Assembly: GCA_964426605.1 (NCBI GenBank) | Contig: CAYRQK010000001.1 | Location: 186,001-250,000 of the forward strand | Length of the DNA stretch: 64,000 nucleotides | Direction: 5' to 3' | From: JAGQNT01 sp964426605 | GTDB lineage: Bacteria; Patescibacteriota; Saccharimonadia; Saccharimonadales; UBA4665 | Shown: piece after piece, positions 41,498 to 49,881 of the stretch | Numbering within the stretch: the stretch's first letter is position 1 | Layout of the letters: each line of letters opens with the position of its first letter | The notes under the pieces: generated by a model | Told to the model about the DNA's origin: nothing | Databases searched by the model: none | What the model saw: only the letters and a program-made list of their open reading frames with translations | Translations under genes and position numbers: made by a program

Positions 41498-42463
41498 GTG
41501 ACGCATAAAAAACCTGCAACTGTATTTTCTAGCTCACGAATCAGGGTGATACTATATGTGCTGTTAGCGATACTATTTGTGTTTTTGGTCGTGCGTGAGC
41601 GCCACGCAATCGGTGACTCGTTGGCAGTGGCGAGGCGGGCTGACATTATGTGGCTGGTCATCGGTTTTGCAGCGATGGCCATCTCGATTCCCTGTAGCAC
41701 AATGGTGTATCGCAGTCTTGTGCCAACTGGTTTGCCTTTCTGGCGTACAACGCTCGTGCAAGCGGCTGGGTTTTGTGTGAATAAATTACTGCCGAGCGGC
41801 AGCGGCGCTATTGGTGTTAGCTATGTTTATTTACGCGCCCAGTCAGTTGCCAAGGGTCTGGCTGCTGCGGTTGTCGCGGTTAACAATGGGCTTGGATTTG
41901 TGGGTCACAGCATATTATTCTTTGGACTAGTAGTTGTTGGGGCACGCGGTGCAGTCTCGGGGAGTGGTCACGTGGCACGTATCTGGCTAGCGTTCGGGCT
42001 CGTCATTGTTGGAGTGTGTTTTGCGCTGTATGTGGGTCGCGGATCGCTCAAGAAATACCGAATTGTTGGTCGCTTTGTTGCTCAAGTTGAACCATTACTT
42101 GGGCGACGAACTGCTCTACTACGGGCCTTATTATTTTCGATGGGAATTACGATCTGCTATATCGTTGCGCTTTTTAGCGCGGCACATGCACTCGGTTTGC
42201 AACTAACATTGCCTCAGGCCATGATTGCACTGAGCGGTAGTGTACTGGCGACGTCTGTTATACCCGTGCCGGGTGGTATTGGCGCCGCCGAGGCTGGCGT
42301 ATATGCCGGCTTGGTACTGCTGGGTTTTGATACGAACATTGCACTAGCGGTCGGCATTTTATATCGTGTACTGACTTTCTGGATGCCGCTATTATTTGGT
42401 TCGGCGGCGTTTGTAGTTGTCTCTAAACGCGGCTATTTATCGCGCCCCAAAATAAACTCCTGA
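41498..42463 (+). CDS. Lysylphosphatidylglycerol synthase-type membrane protein (UPF0104)
   Basis: About 321 residues with eight or so membrane helices. It matches the LPG_synthase_TM domain: GFCVNKLLPSGSGAIGVSYVY, and near the end LSGSVLATSVIPVPGGIGAAEAGVY. No aminoacyl-transferase domain, so it is the flippase-like part only; possible roles are lipid or glycolipid transfer. Start uncertain: GTG 41498 is a guess, and the frame also opens with TTG 41459. Faces away from the MarR gene across the operator region. Confidence 0.85.
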   Translation: MTHKKPATVFSSSRIRVILYVLLAILFVFLVVRERHAIGDSLAVARRADIMWLVIGFAAMAISIPCSTMVYRSLVPTGLPFWRTTLVQAAGFCVNKLLPSGSGAIGVSYVYLRAQSVAKGLAAAVVAVNNGLGFVGHSILFFGLVVVGARGAVSGSGHVARIWLAFGLVIVGVCFALYVGRGSLKKYRIVGRFVAQVEPLLGRRTALLRALLFSMGITICYIVALFSAAHALGLQLTLPQAMIALSGSVLATSVIPVPGGIGAAEAGVYAGLVLLGFDTNIALAVGILYRVLTFWMPLLFGSAAFVVVSKRGYLSRPKINS

Positions 42464-42468
42464 CTCCC

Positions 42469-42520
42469 GTAGTTGTAAAAAATCAGATTTACATCATCTG
42501 ATTTAACAGCTTATAACTAC
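42469..42520. terminator. Double hairpin terminator behind the UPF0104 gene
   Basis: Outer arms GTAGTTGTAA/TTATAACTAC enclose AAATCAGAT/ATCTGATTT. Confidence 0.7.
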
Positions 42521-42608
42521 GACATCAATACAAATGCCGGGTAGGTACGTATGAGGGATACCACACCTGGCTCAGGTACCCAGAATGATACCGGAGAGGA
42601 GGTTATAC

Positions 42609-43211
42609 ATGTCGAAACCGCAGCATGGCAGACAAGCTAAAACTAGAGGCACACCAAAAATATCAATATCAGGAGGTTATCTTTTCACATTTTTCGCAAC
42701 ATTGTCGGGAGTGATTGTCGGCGTTGTAGCATCACTGGCCATGGTGGGGCCAATGGTCAGGGCCGATGTTGCTTCGGCGAGTTCTGACACACATAAGATA
42801 GTCAGCTTGAGACCTGTGAGCGACCTTACGACCTGTACGGGTACAAGTAGCCTGGGCATCACTCCTGCCACTGGGCATGCCGCTGTCGCTGCAGTGGCCC
42901 CAGAACCAGTGAGCAGTGACTCGAATGGTAGCGCACACACGTTCGTGACAAAATTGATCGGCGGGGCCTATAACACGACGGCTGCCAGCATGACAAACAC
43001 TGGTCCTGCTTCACACAACAGTATCAGTACCACCAACAACACCACGACTACCGTTGAAAATCACAATGATGTCACGATACAGAGTAACAACAATCAGTAC
43101 ACATCTTCTGGAAGCGCATTTCTGAGTAATGTTACGAATGGTGGCTCGGCAACGACCGGTGATACCAGTAATACCTACCGAACAACTGATGCTGTCAGCA
43201 TATCCAACTAG
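42609..43211 (+). CDS. Surface protein with one Asn/Thr/Ser-rich repeat module (cluster gene 1)
   Basis: 200 residues from ATG 42609, set by GGAGAGGAGG just before it. Membrane helix near residues 22-45, with possible cleavage after VRADVASA. A middle linker with many Ala/Val is followed by one C-terminal module of about 75 residues beginning MTNTGPASHNS, then NNNQYTSSGSAFLS, TNGGSATTGDTSN and ending VSISN at the very C-terminus. The same module occurs twice in the product at 43937. Probable extracellular beta structure; function unknown, adhesion or surface layer is a guess. Confidence 0.75.
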   Translation: MSKPQHGRQAKTRGTPKISISGGYLFTFFATLSGVIVGVVASLAMVGPMVRADVASASSDTHKIVSLRPVSDLTTCTGTSSLGITPATGHAAVAAVAPEPVSSDSNGSAHTFVTKLIGGAYNTTAASMTNTGPASHNSISTTNNTTTTVENHNDVTIQSNNNQYTSSGSAFLSNVTNGGSATTGDTSNTYRTTDAVSISN

Positions 43212-43267
43212 CATTTTAAGGTAGAAGTTTTGTGTACGTATATTGGCCGCATGTGCAGGGGGTGAGT

Positions 43268-43816
43268 ATGGGTGATGAACAAACAAGTTCGAAACGACAA
43301 GCATCTGGCGAGCGGGCCGTCATTAGCCCCCGGAGCCAGCTTATGTCGCGTGCTCGCAAGGCCGTCTTTGCATTGTTGTTAGTCGTGGGTCTGTTGACGA
43401 TGCTGGCTATCATTACTGCGCCCACATCCACAAATCATTCCACGTTGACGGGTGGCGATCAGGACGTTAGCACCACGACTGTCACCAAGCCGAAGAATAA
43501 CGATCTAATAGGAAATAGCGAGGTATCAACTATGACACAAGATAATCACAAGGATAGGGTGGTGAGCAACGGTGCATCGTCGCATTCGGTTACTTCGCAC
43601 GTTACCAACACGTCGATTGGCGGCCAGTCACAAACCAGCGTTGTGGTGAATGGCAAGCATCTGCCGGTGCCTCAAAATGGGGAAGTCCACCAGACACTCG
43701 GCGGTGCGGGCGGTACAACCCAGGTTGATATCTCGAGCGGCACTGATACCCAGAGCACAAACTCCTCAACTTCGTCGTCTGTCACGGTTAACATCACAAG
43801 CGAGAATACACCGTGA
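43268..43816 (+). CDS. Exported Ser/Thr-rich protein (cluster gene 2)
   Basis: 182 residues from ATG 43268. Cytoplasmic N-terminus, membrane helix at about 30-52 (AVFALLLVVGLLTMLAII), then an extracellular low-complexity Ser/Thr/Asn/Gly part (VTNTSIGGQSQTSVVVNG; GGAGGTTQVDISSG) ending SSSVTVNITSENTP. It lacks the full 75-residue module but has the same composition and sits between two genes that have it. Confidence 0.65.
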   Translation: MGDEQTSSKRQASGERAVISPRSQLMSRARKAVFALLLVVGLLTMLAIITAPTSTNHSTLTGGDQDVSTTTVTKPKNNDLIGNSEVSTMTQDNHKDRVVSNGASSHSVTSHVTNTSIGGQSQTSVVVNGKHLPVPQNGEVHQTLGGAGGTTQVDISSGTDTQSTNSSTSSSVTVNITSENTP

Positions 43817-43838
43817 GGGCGTGCAAGGAGCGGTCGGT

Positions 43839-43874
43839 CGACTTCAGGCGGTGATGCAGCGTCGTCTGAAGTCG
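43839..43874 (+). other. Strong hairpin between cluster genes 2 and 3
   Basis: CGACTTCAG (43839-43847) pairs perfectly with CTGAAGTCG (43866-43874); no T-run. It may tune expression within the operon. Confidence 0.45.
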
Positions 43875-43936
43875 GGTGATCTACCCGAGGAAAATCAAAT
43901 TACCAACATAACTACATCAATTAAGGGAGGTATTTT

Positions 43937-44542
43937 ATGACCCATATTAAATTATCAAGAGCTACTGCGGCTACACTGTCAACACTTGGTGTGGTTGTGT
44001 CTCTGGCGGGGGTTGCTGGGGCTAGCTCGAACTCGACGGGTGGCATGACCAACACGGGTCCATTCTCGTCGAATAGTATTGCGACCCATAACCACTCGTG
44101 GACGAGCTTACACAACAATAATACGGTTGGCGTAAATAACACGAACCAGCAAAGTGCTACTTCGGGCCACGCGACACTAAGTGCCGTCACTAATGGCGGT
44201 GGCGCAGCCAGTGGTGCTGCTAACAACAATGGTGCGTCGACGACATCAGTTATGGTGAGTAACCCATCGTCTTCGAGCAGTTTGATTGGTGCAGGTGGCA
44301 CAAACACTACGAGCGGAACGATGACCAACACGGGTCCTAGCTCGCACAACACCATCACAACTACAAACGACACTAGCACACAGGTTACGAACAATAACAA
44401 TGTGTCGGTGACGAACACAAACAACCAGAGCGCATCGTCTGGTGCAGCTAGTGTGTGGGGTGCAACCAATGCAGGTAGCGCTACATCGGGCAGCGCATCA
44501 AACACGTCTACCACCAATACATCCGTTTCGGTTAGCAACTAG
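43937..44542 (+). CDS. Surface protein with two repeat modules (cluster gene 3)
   Basis: 201 residues. Signal peptide (to about residue 29, GVAGASS), then module A (GMTNTGPFSSNS ... QQSATSGHATLSAVTNGG ... VMVSN), a Ser-rich linker, and module B (TMTNTGPSSHNT ... NNQSASSGAASVWGATNAGSATSG ... SVSVSN). Module B ends exactly at the stop, as the module of cluster gene 1 does. Alternating small/polar residues suggest a beta-solenoid. GGGAGG ribosome site. The opposite strand is open too, a by-product of the repeat composition. Confidence 0.75.
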   Translation: MTHIKLSRATAATLSTLGVVVSLAGVAGASSNSTGGMTNTGPFSSNSIATHNHSWTSLHNNNTVGVNNTNQQSATSGHATLSAVTNGGGAASGAANNNGASTTSVMVSNPSSSSSLIGAGGTNTTSGTMTNTGPSSHNTITTTNDTSTQVTNNNNVSVTNTNNQSASSGAASVWGATNAGSATSGSASNTSTTNTSVSVSN

Positions 44543-44603
44543 GGGACAAACCTCTGGCGGCTGCATAGGGAGCGGGCCCATCCGCCTCATTGCGGGTCCA
44601 CTC

Positions 44604-44639
44604 GTGCATGAACCCAGACCAACTCCTGGGTTCATGCAC
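44604..44639 (+). terminator. Strong hairpin after cluster gene 3
   Basis: A perfect 14 bp stem GTGCATGAACCCAG/CTGGGTTCATGCAC with 8 nt loop; T-poor, so it may stop transcription weakly or protect the mRNA end. Confidence 0.55.
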
Positions 44640-44686
44640 CGAATTTATAATTCTTGTTAATGAATGTGTGATAAGCGAGGTAGCAA

Positions 44687-46645
44687 ATGACATCGATACA
44701 ACGACGTATGAGACAGTATGTACAACGCAGCGTATGTGGCCTTGCGGCTGTGTTACTGGTTGTTGGGGTATCCGGTCCGACGATGCCGCTCGCTTATGCG
44801 GTTGATGCTCCATCGTGTAACCCTGTCGCACCAGCCCCCTCGGGTATTCAGCAGCCAACTGGTGCCGATGCGGGTACGTACACATATAACGCATGCACAG
44901 GCTTGTGGGAAAACCCACATTATACGTGGAGTCCAGCTACCCAACAGGCCACGCCCAAAGACGTGCAGGTATATACCTGTAATCCCACGACTCAGAAATG
45001 GGATAGTGAGCAGTGGGTGTACAGTCCGGCCAGCAGGAAATGGGTACAGGTACCATTCTCGGTTGATCAGCCGCCGAGTGGTCCTAACGTTCAGCATGTG
45101 GCATGTCCCGCTCCGACGCCAGTACTATCCGCGAGTCCCACTACCGGAACGGGATCAGGTGCTACCACCACGACGAATACTGCTGCCACGACCAATATCG
45201 GCACTACAAATACTGCTGCGGTCACCAACAATATAGGATCGGTGGCGACTAGCGGCAATGCCGCCGTGCTTGCTAGCACCAATGCCGGGAGCGCGACTAG
45301 CGGCAATGCCGAGGCAGTCGCAAATGTTATTAACATGCTACAGTCTAGCTCATCGCTTGGAGCGACGGCAGCGACTTTTACGGTTGATATAAATGGCGAT
45401 GTACAAGGCGATTTGATACTTGATCCGGGCGCCCTACAGCCTGCGCTTGATAGTTCGGTTAATACCACTAACAACCTTGATATCAATGTCGACAACAATG
45501 GCAACATTACAAATAATGTAACCCTCAGTGCTCAGACGGGTAACGCCACAGTTGCGGATAACACGAATGGTGGCAATGCCACCAGCGGCAATGCTCAAGC
45601 GGTGGCCAACGTGGTTAATATGGTGAACTCCATGATCTCCGCCAATCAGTCCTTCGTGGGCGTGGTGAACATCAATGGCAATTTCAACGGTAATATACTG
45701 ATGCCCCAAAAGTTTCTCGACAGCCTGGTTGCGAGCAATGCGCCACATAGCGATATTCAAATCTCGCAGGACACACTCAATAAGATTGCACTAAATCTTA
45801 GCAACAATACATCGATTGCCAACAATGTGCAGAGCTCGGCCACCAGCGGCAATGCCACTGTGGCCGACAATACCAATGCTGGGAGTGCCACCAGCGGCAG
45901 CGCCAAAACCAATGTGACGATCTTTAATCTTACTGGCCTGCAACTGACTGGCGGCAATACCATGCTCGTGTTCGTGAATGTATTGGGTAAATGGGTTGGT
46001 GTACTCATGAATGCTCCGGCCGGTAGCACGGCGGCTGCCTTTGGTGGTGGTATTCGCTCGGTCACCAATACGAATACTGCTAGCTTGGCGATTGCGAATG
46101 GCGGTGCCGTTACGAACAATATCGATGTTAATACCAAGAGTGGTGACGCCACAGTTGCGGATAACACGAACGGTGGCAATGCCACCAGCGGCAATGCCAA
46201 AACGGCCGTCAACCTAAACAACATTGTTGGCAGCAACTTGAATTTGACCGGGTGGTTTGGGATATTGTTTATCAATGTCTTTGGCAACTGGAATGGTAAT
46301 TTCGGCGTCGCTACGGTGCTCAACAGTCCAGCGGTCAGTGGTTCAGGCGGGGTTCCTTCTGCGGTACCGCAAGTCTTTGGATTCAAGCCAACGGTCACGC
46401 AGCCAATATCGAGCGAGACGAGTGCTGCTCCAGCGGCCTCCAGTCAGGATATGAGTGCACAGTTAACGAGTGTCGCCCGTAGAGTACTCGGCGACACGGT
46501 CCTTGCTGGCCCACCGAATGTAGCGCACCAACAGGTTGTGCAAAGCAAAGACCAAACCATTGTGGCTGGACTCGTCTTGTTTGGGCTCGGTGCTGTGCTG
46601 CTCGTTATAGAGCAGGTTCATGCACGCGGTCGTCACCGACAGTAG
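44687..46645 (+). CDS. Large repeat-built surface protein with C-terminal anchor (cluster gene 4)
   Basis: 652 residues. Signal peptide (to LAYAVDA, about residue 41); a Trp/Pro/Tyr-rich domain (45-150) with two tandem units (YNACTGLWENP; YTCNPTTQKWDSEQWVYSP); then four blocks based on NN(I/V)xxxxxSGNAxVxxxTNxGxATSGNA. The blocks are separated by 60-90 residue hydrophobic inserts each ending in a VNIxGxxxG-like strand. A C-terminal membrane helix (VAGLVLFGLGAVLLVIE) and basic tail anchor it. A 52 bp DNA stretch is repeated inside (45543-45594 and 46146-46197). Confidence 0.8.
   Translation: MTSIQRRMRQYVQRSVCGLAAVLLVVGVSGPTMPLAYAVDAPSCNPVAPAPSGIQQPTGADAGTYTYNACTGLWENPHYTWSPATQQATPKDVQVYTCNPTTQKWDSEQWVYSPASRKWVQVPFSVDQPPSGPNVQHVACPAPTPVLSASPTTGTGSGATTTTNTAATTNIGTTNTAAVTNNIGSVATSGNAAVLASTNAGSATSGNAEAVANVINMLQSSSSLGATAATFTVDINGDVQGDLILDPGALQPALDSSVNTTNNLDINVDNNGNITNNVTLSAQTGNATVADNTNGGNATSGNAQAVANVVNMVNSMISANQSFVGVVNINGNFNGNILMPQKFLDSLVASNAPHSDIQISQDTLNKIALNLSNNTSIANNVQSSATSGNATVADNTNAGSATSGSAKTNVTIFNLTGLQLTGGNTMLVFVNVLGKWVGVLMNAPAGSTAAAFGGGIRSVTNTNTASLAIANGGAVTNNIDVNTKSGDATVADNTNGGNATSGNAKTAVNLNNIVGSNLNLTGWFGILFINVFGNWNGNFGVATVLNSPAVSGSGGVPSAVPQVFGFKPTVTQPISSETSAAPAASSQDMSAQLTSVARRVLGDTVLAGPPNVAHQQVVQSKDQTIVAGLVLFGLGAVLLVIEQVHARGRHRQ
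45543..45594 (+). repeat. 52 bp internal DNA repeat, copy 1
   Basis: Near-identical to 46146-46197 (one mismatch). Both encode ATVADNTNGGNATSGNA and keep the reading frame, 603 bp apart. Confidence 0.85.
46146..46197 (+). repeat. 52 bp internal DNA repeat, copy 2
   Basis: Partner of 45543-45594. Recombination between them would delete 201 codons in frame. Confidence 0.85.
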
Positions 46646-46741
46646 GTGGCTGGGGTTAAAGTAAATCCGGCCGCTTAAATAATTTTGCCACACCACGCAG
46701 GAGGTATGCTATACTCGTAAACATTAACAATTTAAATATAA

Positions 46742-46916
46742 AGAGTGCAGGGAGAGTACTAGCTCACTGATCTGCCGGCAACCTGCCATAACTTTGTCTG
46801 CTCCGGAAGAGCAGCCGGAGCCGCGGTAAGGTGCTCCATCTAGCCCGCGTCGGCGGGAAAGATATTGCATACGTCTCTATCCTTTCCGCCGAATCGCGCG
46901 GGGAAAGGATATTTTT
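46742..46916 (+). promoter_or_regulatory. SAM riboswitch (SAM-IV / SAM-I-IV type) with terminator platform controlling metK
   Basis: The core has CCGGCAACC near 46775 and GCCGCGGTAAGGTGCTCC near 46820, which fit the SAM-I/SAM-IV clan. The expression platform is mutually exclusive. Terminator: TATCCTTTCC (46878-46887) with GGAAAGGATA (46902-46911), followed by TTTTT. Antiterminator: CGGCGGGAAAGATA (46851-46864) with TATCCTTTCCGCCG (46878-46891). The terminator arm also holds the only ribosome-binding purines, 5 nt before the GTG of metK, so the same stem could block translation. SAM should turn metK off. Confidence 0.85.
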
Positions 46917-48032
46917 GTGTCAAATACTATAACGTTCTTTACGAGCGAGTCAGTCTGTGCCGGCCATCCGGATAAAATTTGTGATGCTATCAGCGATGCT
47001 ATTGTGGATGCTGCGCTCGCTCAGGATCCTGCCAGCCGTACTGGCATCGAGACTGTCGCTGGTGCCAATCGGATCGCTTTGTTCGGCGAGATCAAAACCT
47101 CGGCCAATCTGAATTTTGAAGCCATTGCCCGCCAGAAAGTTGCCGAGCTTGGGTATGATGAACCGGCTTGGGGCTTTAGTACCGAGTCGGAGTTTAGCAA
47201 CGATATCCACCAGCAATCGCCCGAAATTGCTATTGGTGTAGAGCACGACGAGGGTGCTGGCGATCAGGGCATGATGTTTGGTTTTGCCTGCGACGAAACC
47301 CCGGAACTCATGCCGCTGCCAATTGCTGTGGCGCACGCCCTCACACGCAGTATCGACGAAGCTCGCACCAGCAAAAAGTTACCGTGGCTGCGCCCCGACG
47401 GCAAAGCGCAAGTGACGGTGCGCTACGAAGACGGTAAACCAGTCGGTCTGGAGAAGATCGTGGTAGCAGTGGCGCACCATGAGCAAACAACGGCCGACCA
47501 GGTACGCGCTGATATTATCGAGCACGTTGTACAGCCTGTTCTCGATCACTACACATTCGCGTTGCCAGCCGATGACAATATTGTGATTAATGGTACCGGC
47601 TTGTGGCATATTCCTGGCCCCGAAAGTGATGCCGGCCTGACTGGCCGCAAAATTGTGGTTGATACCTACGGTGGTTATGCTCGCGTGGGTGGTGGAGCGT
47701 TTAGCGGCAAAGATCCATCCAAAGTCGACCGCAGCGGTGCCTATGCCGCCCGCTACATTGCCAAAAACATCGTAGCGGCCGGTCTGGCCACCAAGTGCGA
47801 GGTTGGTCTAGCCTACGTTATCGGGCACTCCGAGCCGCTCATGCAGACCATCGATACTTTCGGCACGGCTACCGTCAGCGACGACGAACTCTATGCTTTT
47901 AAGGACAAACTTATCGACACTTCCGTGCACGGTATCGTCGACAAGCTACAATTGCGGCGGCCCATTTATGGCCAAACTAGTGCGTACGGTCATTTCGGCA
48001 AATCCGAGTTGCCGTGGGAGGCGATTGTCTAG
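46917..48032 (+). CDS. metK: S-adenosylmethionine synthetase
   Basis: 371 residues, GTG start directly after the riboswitch terminator T-run. Motifs: TSESVCAGHPDKICDAISDA, GAGDQGMMFGFACDET and GGGAFSGKDPSKVDRSGAYAAR. It makes SAM from methionine and ATP. SAM is used by trmD and other methylases. Slightly shorter than E. coli MetK but complete. Confidence 0.97.
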   Translation: MSNTITFFTSESVCAGHPDKICDAISDAIVDAALAQDPASRTGIETVAGANRIALFGEIKTSANLNFEAIARQKVAELGYDEPAWGFSTESEFSNDIHQQSPEIAIGVEHDEGAGDQGMMFGFACDETPELMPLPIAVAHALTRSIDEARTSKKLPWLRPDGKAQVTVRYEDGKPVGLEKIVVAVAHHEQTTADQVRADIIEHVVQPVLDHYTFALPADDNIVINGTGLWHIPGPESDAGLTGRKIVVDTYGGYARVGGGAFSGKDPSKVDRSGAYAARYIAKNIVAAGLATKCEVGLAYVIGHSEPLMQTIDTFGTATVSDDELYAFKDKLIDTSVHGIVDKLQLRRPIYGQTSAYGHFGKSELPWEAIV

Positions 48033-48073
48033 CCGGCCACCTGTTACAATGGAGTCATAACGGAGGGACAGAC

Positions 48074-48457
48074 ATGGAGATGAAGAGTGTCTCGGGGCTT
48101 ACGTGTTATGTAAATGATCTGGCCAGAACGGCGGAATTCTACAAGACGTTGGGCTTTCGCCTCGGTGTATATGAGCCGGATCAACATCTGACAATCTACC
48201 TCAACTGGTTCTCAATCAACTTTGTGGCTATGGATTCAGCGGCTACAACTGAGTTCGAGGCGGAAGCCACTGCCCAAACAAAGGGCTCGGGTATATATAT
48301 CAACATCAAAGTCGATAATGCTGACGCATTTTACAAGGATGTCGTAGCGAAAGGGCTGACGCCATCCAGCGAGCCGCGCGATTGGGAATGGGGTAACCGC
48401 GAGTTTGTACTGCGTGACCCCGACGGTTACAAGCTGGTATTCTTTCAGAAAAAATAA
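48074..48457 (+). CDS. VOC (glyoxalase/bleomycin-resistance) family protein
   Basis: 127 residues from ATG 48074, which has CGGAGGGA upstream; the frame opens earlier inside metK. Two beta-alpha-beta-beta-beta units: SGLTCYVNDLARTAEFYKTLGFR and a second with ADAFYKDVVAKGL. It ends with RDPDGYKLVFFQK. Metal-binding type fold; substrate unknown. The 308 bp that follow (48458-48765) hold no gene I can see; TATAAC lies 7 nt before the next start. Confidence 0.85.
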   Translation: MEMKSVSGLTCYVNDLARTAEFYKTLGFRLGVYEPDQHLTIYLNWFSINFVAMDSAATTEFEAEATAQTKGSGIYINIKVDNADAFYKDVVAKGLTPSSEPRDWEWGNREFVLRDPDGYKLVFFQKK

Positions 48458-48765
48458 CCGTCCGCGGTGCATTGCAAACAGCTCCGCGCAGCGGCTGTCA
48501 CATCGGTGGCAGTTGCCCCGTACTTGCCACCTGGATCAAAGTAGGGTATAGTTGTATTACATACTTTTTCCCTTTTGCGTGCAAGGAATGGCACGAATCA
48601 CATCGGTCTAGTATCAAATAAACATAGAGGTAAGCCAAATATAAAATGACTGCCCGAGTTATCGGTCGACAGGTTATTTTGTGTTGGCCCGCGCAATAAG
48701 CATGCGCCTGACCTACGCTCTGTAGGCGATAAGCAGCAATCCGCTGAGAAAGCAGTATAACTAGT

Positions 48766-49881
48766 ATGAAAGTTCCATTTAACGCGCCCTTGAACGTGTA
48801 CAAAACCCCGGTGTCAAAGATTAACGCACACATTGAGATCGTTGGTTCCACTAATCCGCGCCTCAATGCCATGGGCAAGGATTCACGCTTGACAGTGTAC
48901 GCTGCGCTGAGCAGACGCTACACAAAAGTTGGTATAACAATCGTGAACGATATGGCCGATCTTGAAAAATTGACGGCTAAGAAACCTGACCTTGTGGTAC
49001 TTGGTATGAAGCTCGTCCTTCTGGATCCGGCCAAGGGTTACGATGACAGTCCCAAAGTGTGGCTCTCGGATTATTTGCGAGAAAAGGGTATCAACTTCAC
49101 AGGATCTGACACAGAAGCACTGAAGAATGAATTTAATAAACATGCAGCCAAGCAGTATGTGATAGATGCTGGCCTGCAGAGCTCGAGGTACTTTATCTCG
49201 ACAATGAAGCAGCCTACATTTGTGCATCAGCTCCGATTTCCGCTATTTGTAAAACCCACCAATCGTGGTGACAGCAAAGGTGTCGACGAGCGATCGGTCG
49301 TCTATTCGCAGGCCGAACTGGAAGCCAAGATACGTTCTATACACACAGACTGTATCTCAGACGCACTCATTGAGGAGTATCTGCCCGGCCGAGAGTTTAG
49401 TGTGGCAGTTATGCGACAACCTAGCTCGAATGACTTGCTGGCAATGCCTATCGAGATCACCACTCCTGCCGACGAAAAGGGGAACAAATTTTTGAGCCAG
49501 GCTGTCAAGCGAGCCGATACGGAAGAGGTTCTGGCAGTGACTGATCTGCAGACCAGGAGTGCCATCAATAGTTTAGCGGTCGGTGCATTCAGAGCTCTTG
49601 GCTCGCGTGACTATGGGCGTATCGATATGCGTCTTGACGCAACCGGCACTCCGAATTTTATAGAAGCTAATCTGATGCCGGGACTTTCAACGCATGGATA
49701 TCTGTCGAGATGCTTTTCGATCAACGAGCATATCACGTATACCGACATGATCTTGTCTATCATCGGCCTTGCGCTGGAGCGTTCCGAGCGGCCACTCATC
49801 AATGTGGCATCGGTGCCTTTGCGGGCTGTTGCTCCAGGTGGAGTGGTCACGCAGCCTGGTGTGCCGGTACCGACAGCCTAA
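48766..49881 (+). CDS. ATP-grasp ligase related to D-Ala-D-Ala ligase
   Basis: 371 residues. The C-terminal half is D-Ala-D-Ala ligase-like ATP-grasp: FPLFVKPTNRGDSKGVDERS, ALIEEYLPGREFSVAV, RIDMRLDATGTPNFIEANLMPGLS. The N-terminal part differs from true Ddl, which is present separately at 29780. It may join amino acids or peptides in a non-standard pathway. TATAAC 7 nt upstream fits a leaderless start. Ends overlap the convergent histidine kinase gene by 4 bp. Confidence 0.82.
   Translation: MKVPFNAPLNVYKTPVSKINAHIEIVGSTNPRLNAMGKDSRLTVYAALSRRYTKVGITIVNDMADLEKLTAKKPDLVVLGMKLVLLDPAKGYDDSPKVWLSDYLREKGINFTGSDTEALKNEFNKHAAKQYVIDAGLQSSRYFISTMKQPTFVHQLRFPLFVKPTNRGDSKGVDERSVVYSQAELEAKIRSIHTDCISDALIEEYLPGREFSVAVMRQPSSNDLLAMPIEITTPADEKGNKFLSQAVKRADTEEVLAVTDLQTRSAINSLAVGAFRALGSRDYGRIDMRLDATGTPNFIEANLMPGLSTHGYLSRCFSINEHITYTDMILSIIGLALERSERPLINVASVPLRAVAPGGVVTQPGVPVPTA

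Noticed and set aside
43921..44538. 205-codon minus-strand frame opposite cluster gene 3, and a like one at 45757-46398 opposite gene 4
   Set aside because: Both are low-complexity Leu/Val/Ala/Pro translations produced by reading Asn/Thr/Gly repeats backwards; the plus-strand genes have signal peptides, ribosome sites and anchors.
45200..46250. Regularly spaced repeats suggestive of a CRISPR array
   Set aside because: The repeats are in-frame coding repeats (TSGNA blocks) with irregular spacing of hundreds of bases and no cas genes.
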